Shown: one piece after another, positions 62,330 through 64,000 of the stretch | Position numbering within the stretch: the first letter of the stretch is position 1 | Layout of the letters: the number at the start of each line of letters is the position of its first letter | Assembly: GCF_000179615.1 (NCBI RefSeq) | Contig: NZ_AEDD01000013.1 | Coordinates: forward strand, 209,122-273,121 | Reading direction: 5' to 3' | Source of the DNA: Paenibacillus curdlanolyticus YK9 | GTDB lineage: Bacteria; Bacillota; Bacilli; Paenibacillales; Paenibacillaceae | DNA: 64,000 nt | Translations under genes and position numbers: made by a program | Notes under the pieces: generated by a model | The model's input: only the letters and a program-made list of their open reading frames with translations | Database searches by the model: none | What the model was told of the DNA's origin: nothing

Positions 62330-63559
62330 TTATGACTTAAAATAACCGTTTTTTGACGAACGCATGACGCTCGCACTTAAGAGCATTCCGAATAATGACA
62401 TGATCAGAACGCCGACAATAACAACAGCCTGAATAGACACTATCTCGGCCGCAGCGCCCGCAGCTGCAGTCGCAGCCATGATCAATATCGCTTCAAGCAA
62501 TCCGTTCATGCTGCCTACTCTCCCCATAATTTCGACCGGTACATGATTCTGATAGAACGTATAGAATCCAGTATTAACAAAAGCCAGAAAAAAACCTAGA
62601 GCAAAAAAGCTGGCAGCGGCGACAGCAAAAGTAGTGGAAAAGGCATATACAAGATAGCCTGAACAAACACCCAGCGTACCTACACCGATCATTGTCAAAA
62701 TGCGAACCTTCTTTACGATTAGCGTGTTGATGCTCGCTCCGACGATCACGCCCGCCCCCGAAATGCTGACAAGGATGCCGTAATCACGCTCAGACAATTG
62801 CAGCACCGCTTTGGCGAACGCGGCTTCAAGCGAATCAACCGCCGATGCCATAACGATCATCACGATGCTGAATAGCAGGCAGATAACGCCGACAAAAACA
62901 TAACGGCGATAAAATTGAATGACGACAATCCAATCTTGCTTCAGCATCTCCCAAGTTATCCGTGTTTGCGAGGATGCTAGGAATGCTCCCTTCTCAATGT
63001 TCGGCATGCCGATCGTAATCAGCCCCGATAGGAAGAGCGCAGCGGCATTCATATAAATCGCTAGCGACGGCGATCCGATCATGAACAGCATGCCGGCAAT
63101 CGCGGGACCGATCATAAAGGCGCCTGACCCCATCAGGCTGTTTAAGGCGTTAAACCGCTGCCTTTGTTCCTCAGGAATCAATTTTGTTATATAAGTGCCG
63201 GAAGCCGGCCCAAATACCGAACCTGCCATATTGATTATGAAAACAAATGAGTAGATGTACCACAAAGAGGAGCACAGCGGGAGCACCGAGATCAATACTG
63301 CCCGCAATAGGTCGAGGGCTGTCATCACATTGCGTTTGTTCATTCGGTCGATCATGCTGCCTGCCCAAACATTCGTAAACAGCGTCGCCAATGGCCTCAA
63401 CATATACAAAGCGGATACCGCCAACGCTGAATGCGTCAAATCGAGGACAATCAAATTGAGTGCAATAAAATACACCCATGCCCCAATATTAACGACTCCA
63501 ATGCCGAATAACAGGAAGGCTGGATATTTCCATGTTGCTGCCAGCGCTTTTATGTTCAT
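62330..63559 (-). CDS. MFS transporter, T-box controlled
   Basis: A 409-residue transporter with twelve predicted spans and the MFS_3-type signature (RPLATLFTNVWAGSMIDRMNKR after span 2; VFGPASGTYITKLIPEEQRQRFNALNSL), as in macrolide- and enterobactin-type exporters. GAGAGGAGC precedes the ATG. A T-box leader with predicted Ala specifier lies directly upstream on the same strand with no other gene between, so transcription should rise when uncharged tRNA-Ala accumulates. This hints at transport of an amino acid or peptide, although the family is mostly known for efflux. The substrate is not known. Confidence 0.85.
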   Translation of the reverse strand: MNIKALAATWKYPAFLLFGIGVVNIGAWVYFIALNLIVLDLTHSALAVSALYMLRPLATLFTNVWAGSMIDRMNKRNVMTALDLLRAVLISVLPLCSSLWYIYSFVFIINMAGSVFGPASGTYITKLIPEEQRQRFNALNSLMGSGAFMIGPAIAGMLFMIGSPSLAIYMNAAALFLSGLITIGMPNIEKGAFLASSQTRITWEMLKQDWIVVIQFYRRYVFVGVICLLFSIVMIVMASAVDSLEAAFAKAVLQLSERDYGILVSISGAGVIVGASINTLIVKKVRILTMIGVGTLGVCSGYLVYAFSTTFAVAAASFFALGFFLAFVNTGFYTFYQNHVPVEIMGRVGSMNGLLEAILIMAATAAAGAAAEIVSIQAVVIVGVLIMSLFGMLLSASVMRSSKNGYFKS

Positions 63560-63627
63560 CCGAGTTGCTCCTCTCTTATCGATTTATTGAGCGAATTAGT
63601 AACAGGCATCGGATTGTTGCACGCAAA

Positions 63628-63908
63628 AAAGCCCACCTCCCAAGACCTCAGTCTTGGAGGCGAGCCTTACCCTCGCGGTACCACCCCAGAATCGTTAACA
63701 TGTCGCCATATTAACCTCATCAAGTAAGCCATTGTCGCCAATGCTTACTTCTGCCCGATAACAGGAGCTCCTGTCACACCATCCCTTCAGCTTAGGTCAG
63801 TTCCGATGTGATGCTCAGAGGCTTGCTTCAATAAAAGCGTCCTTGCTCCTTCTCATCTGCCGGAGCTCTCTGTTAGAAGAACACATTTATTTACTCTTCT
63901 CTTCATCG
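63628..63908 (-). promoter_or_regulatory. T-box riboswitch, predicted tRNA-Ala (GCA specifier)
   Basis: Minus strand. The T-box GGGTGGTACCGCGAGG is at 63686-63671; its TGGT pairs with a tRNA 3' ACCA, i.e. discriminator A. Stem I: base pairing CGATG (63908-63904) with CATCG (63818-63814), an AGTA motif on the 5' side, and an AATAAA/TTTATT helix above the specifier loop, whose 3' side reads GAA-GCA-A; GCA (63826-63824) is the likely specifier, alanine. The terminator stem (CCTCCAAGAC / GTCTTGGGAGG, about 63660-63638) is followed by T6. The terminator lies about 70 bases before the MFS gene. Confidence 0.88.
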
Positions 63909-63937
63909 CATTTATATAATTAGGTACTATATCAAAT

Positions 63938-64000
63938 GGGAGGGCAGATTTCTATGCCCTATTCCGGCGCTTGGGCCCGCCGCGGGCGGATAGGGCAGAT
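63938..64000. repeat. Dispersed hairpin repeat, second locus (runs off the window)
   Basis: GAGGGCAGATTTCTATGCCC, then TATTCCGGCGCTTGGGCCCG and a second GATAGGGCAGAT at the edge. It matches the core of the 50128-50362 array: (A)GGGCAG-ATTTCT-ATGCCCTATT followed by GGCGCTT and a GC-rich palindrome (GGGCCCGCCGCGGGC). It is truncated by the window end, so the copy number is unknown. Confidence 0.75.

Noticed and set aside
1..64000. tRNA and rRNA genes
   Set aside because: I looked for CCA-ended cloverleaf segments and conserved rRNA stretches while reading and saw none; a dedicated scan was not possible.

Overview
The window looks like chromosome from a Gram-positive, spore-forming member of the Paenibacillaceae (Paenibacillus or Cohnella type). 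The evidence is the style of the genes: an S-layer-anchored polysaccharidase, an LplABC/YesMN sugar-uptake cassette, AraR and FapR operators of the Bacillus kind, a T-box leader, a sigma-K gene fragment, CgeB-like glycosyltransferases and a decapeptide-repeat protein ending in WIAIG. Assignment below family level is inference.

1-18.3 kb (minus strand): an alpha-1,6-glucan (dextran/isomaltooligosaccharide) utilisation locus. A secreted GH66 enzyme with carbohydrate-binding modules and three SLH domains should cut dextran at the cell surface. An LplA-type lipoprotein and two permeases import the oligosaccharides; no ATPase gene is present, so a shared one elsewhere is expected. A YesM/YesN two-component pair sits next to the permeases. 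A GH13 enzyme with the Val after the nucleophile that marks alpha-1,6 specificity splits the oligosaccharides, under a LacI-type repressor whose operator overlaps its own promoter. A ThuA/Gfo-Idh-MocA pair and a divergent AraC regulator follow. The first 142 bases are the end of an RNase J gene.

19.5-24.7 kb: L-arabinose catabolism, araB-araD-araA, divergent from araR, with an AraR box in each promoter. 24.8-26.8 kb: an FTR1 iron permease and a small lipoprotein resembling its extracytoplasmic domain, behind a near-consensus promoter and a Fur box. 26.9-29.0 kb is a scrapyard: the last 39 codons of a sigK-like gene, an orphan small ORF, a frameshifted end of a carbohydrate-binding/FN3 protein and a scrap of IS256-type transposase. 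A membrane-anchored protein of unknown function follows, then fabH behind a FapR operator.

31.6-58.3 kb is the most unusual region and probably a spore-surface glycosylation system. It holds about ten glycosyltransferases (GT2, GT4, GT-D and two CgeB-like), a nucleotidyltransferase, a dehydratase/reductase/2-epimerase set for a UDP-2-acetamido-2,6-dideoxy-L-hexose (L-QuiNAc or L-FucNAc), three related small helical proteins, and one very basic small protein. Four different proteins share an arginine-rich stretch beside [YFW]-x-x-G tetrapeptide repeats, and two glycosyltransferases share an NG(K/Q)RRP module. Upstream lies a 2601-residue protein made of roughly 230 ten-residue repeats, a good candidate for the filament that is decorated. 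No flippase, polymerase or signal peptides are seen, so the work is probably cytoplasmic (mother cell).

58.4-64 kb: two MFS transporters, one behind a promoter/operator/terminator leader and one behind a T-box with predicted Ala specifier GCA; a MerR regulator fused to a methyltransferase, with matching dyads before itself and before a second methyltransferase gene. A family of hairpin-forming repeats occurs as a 51-bp tandem array at 50.1 kb and again at the right edge of the window.
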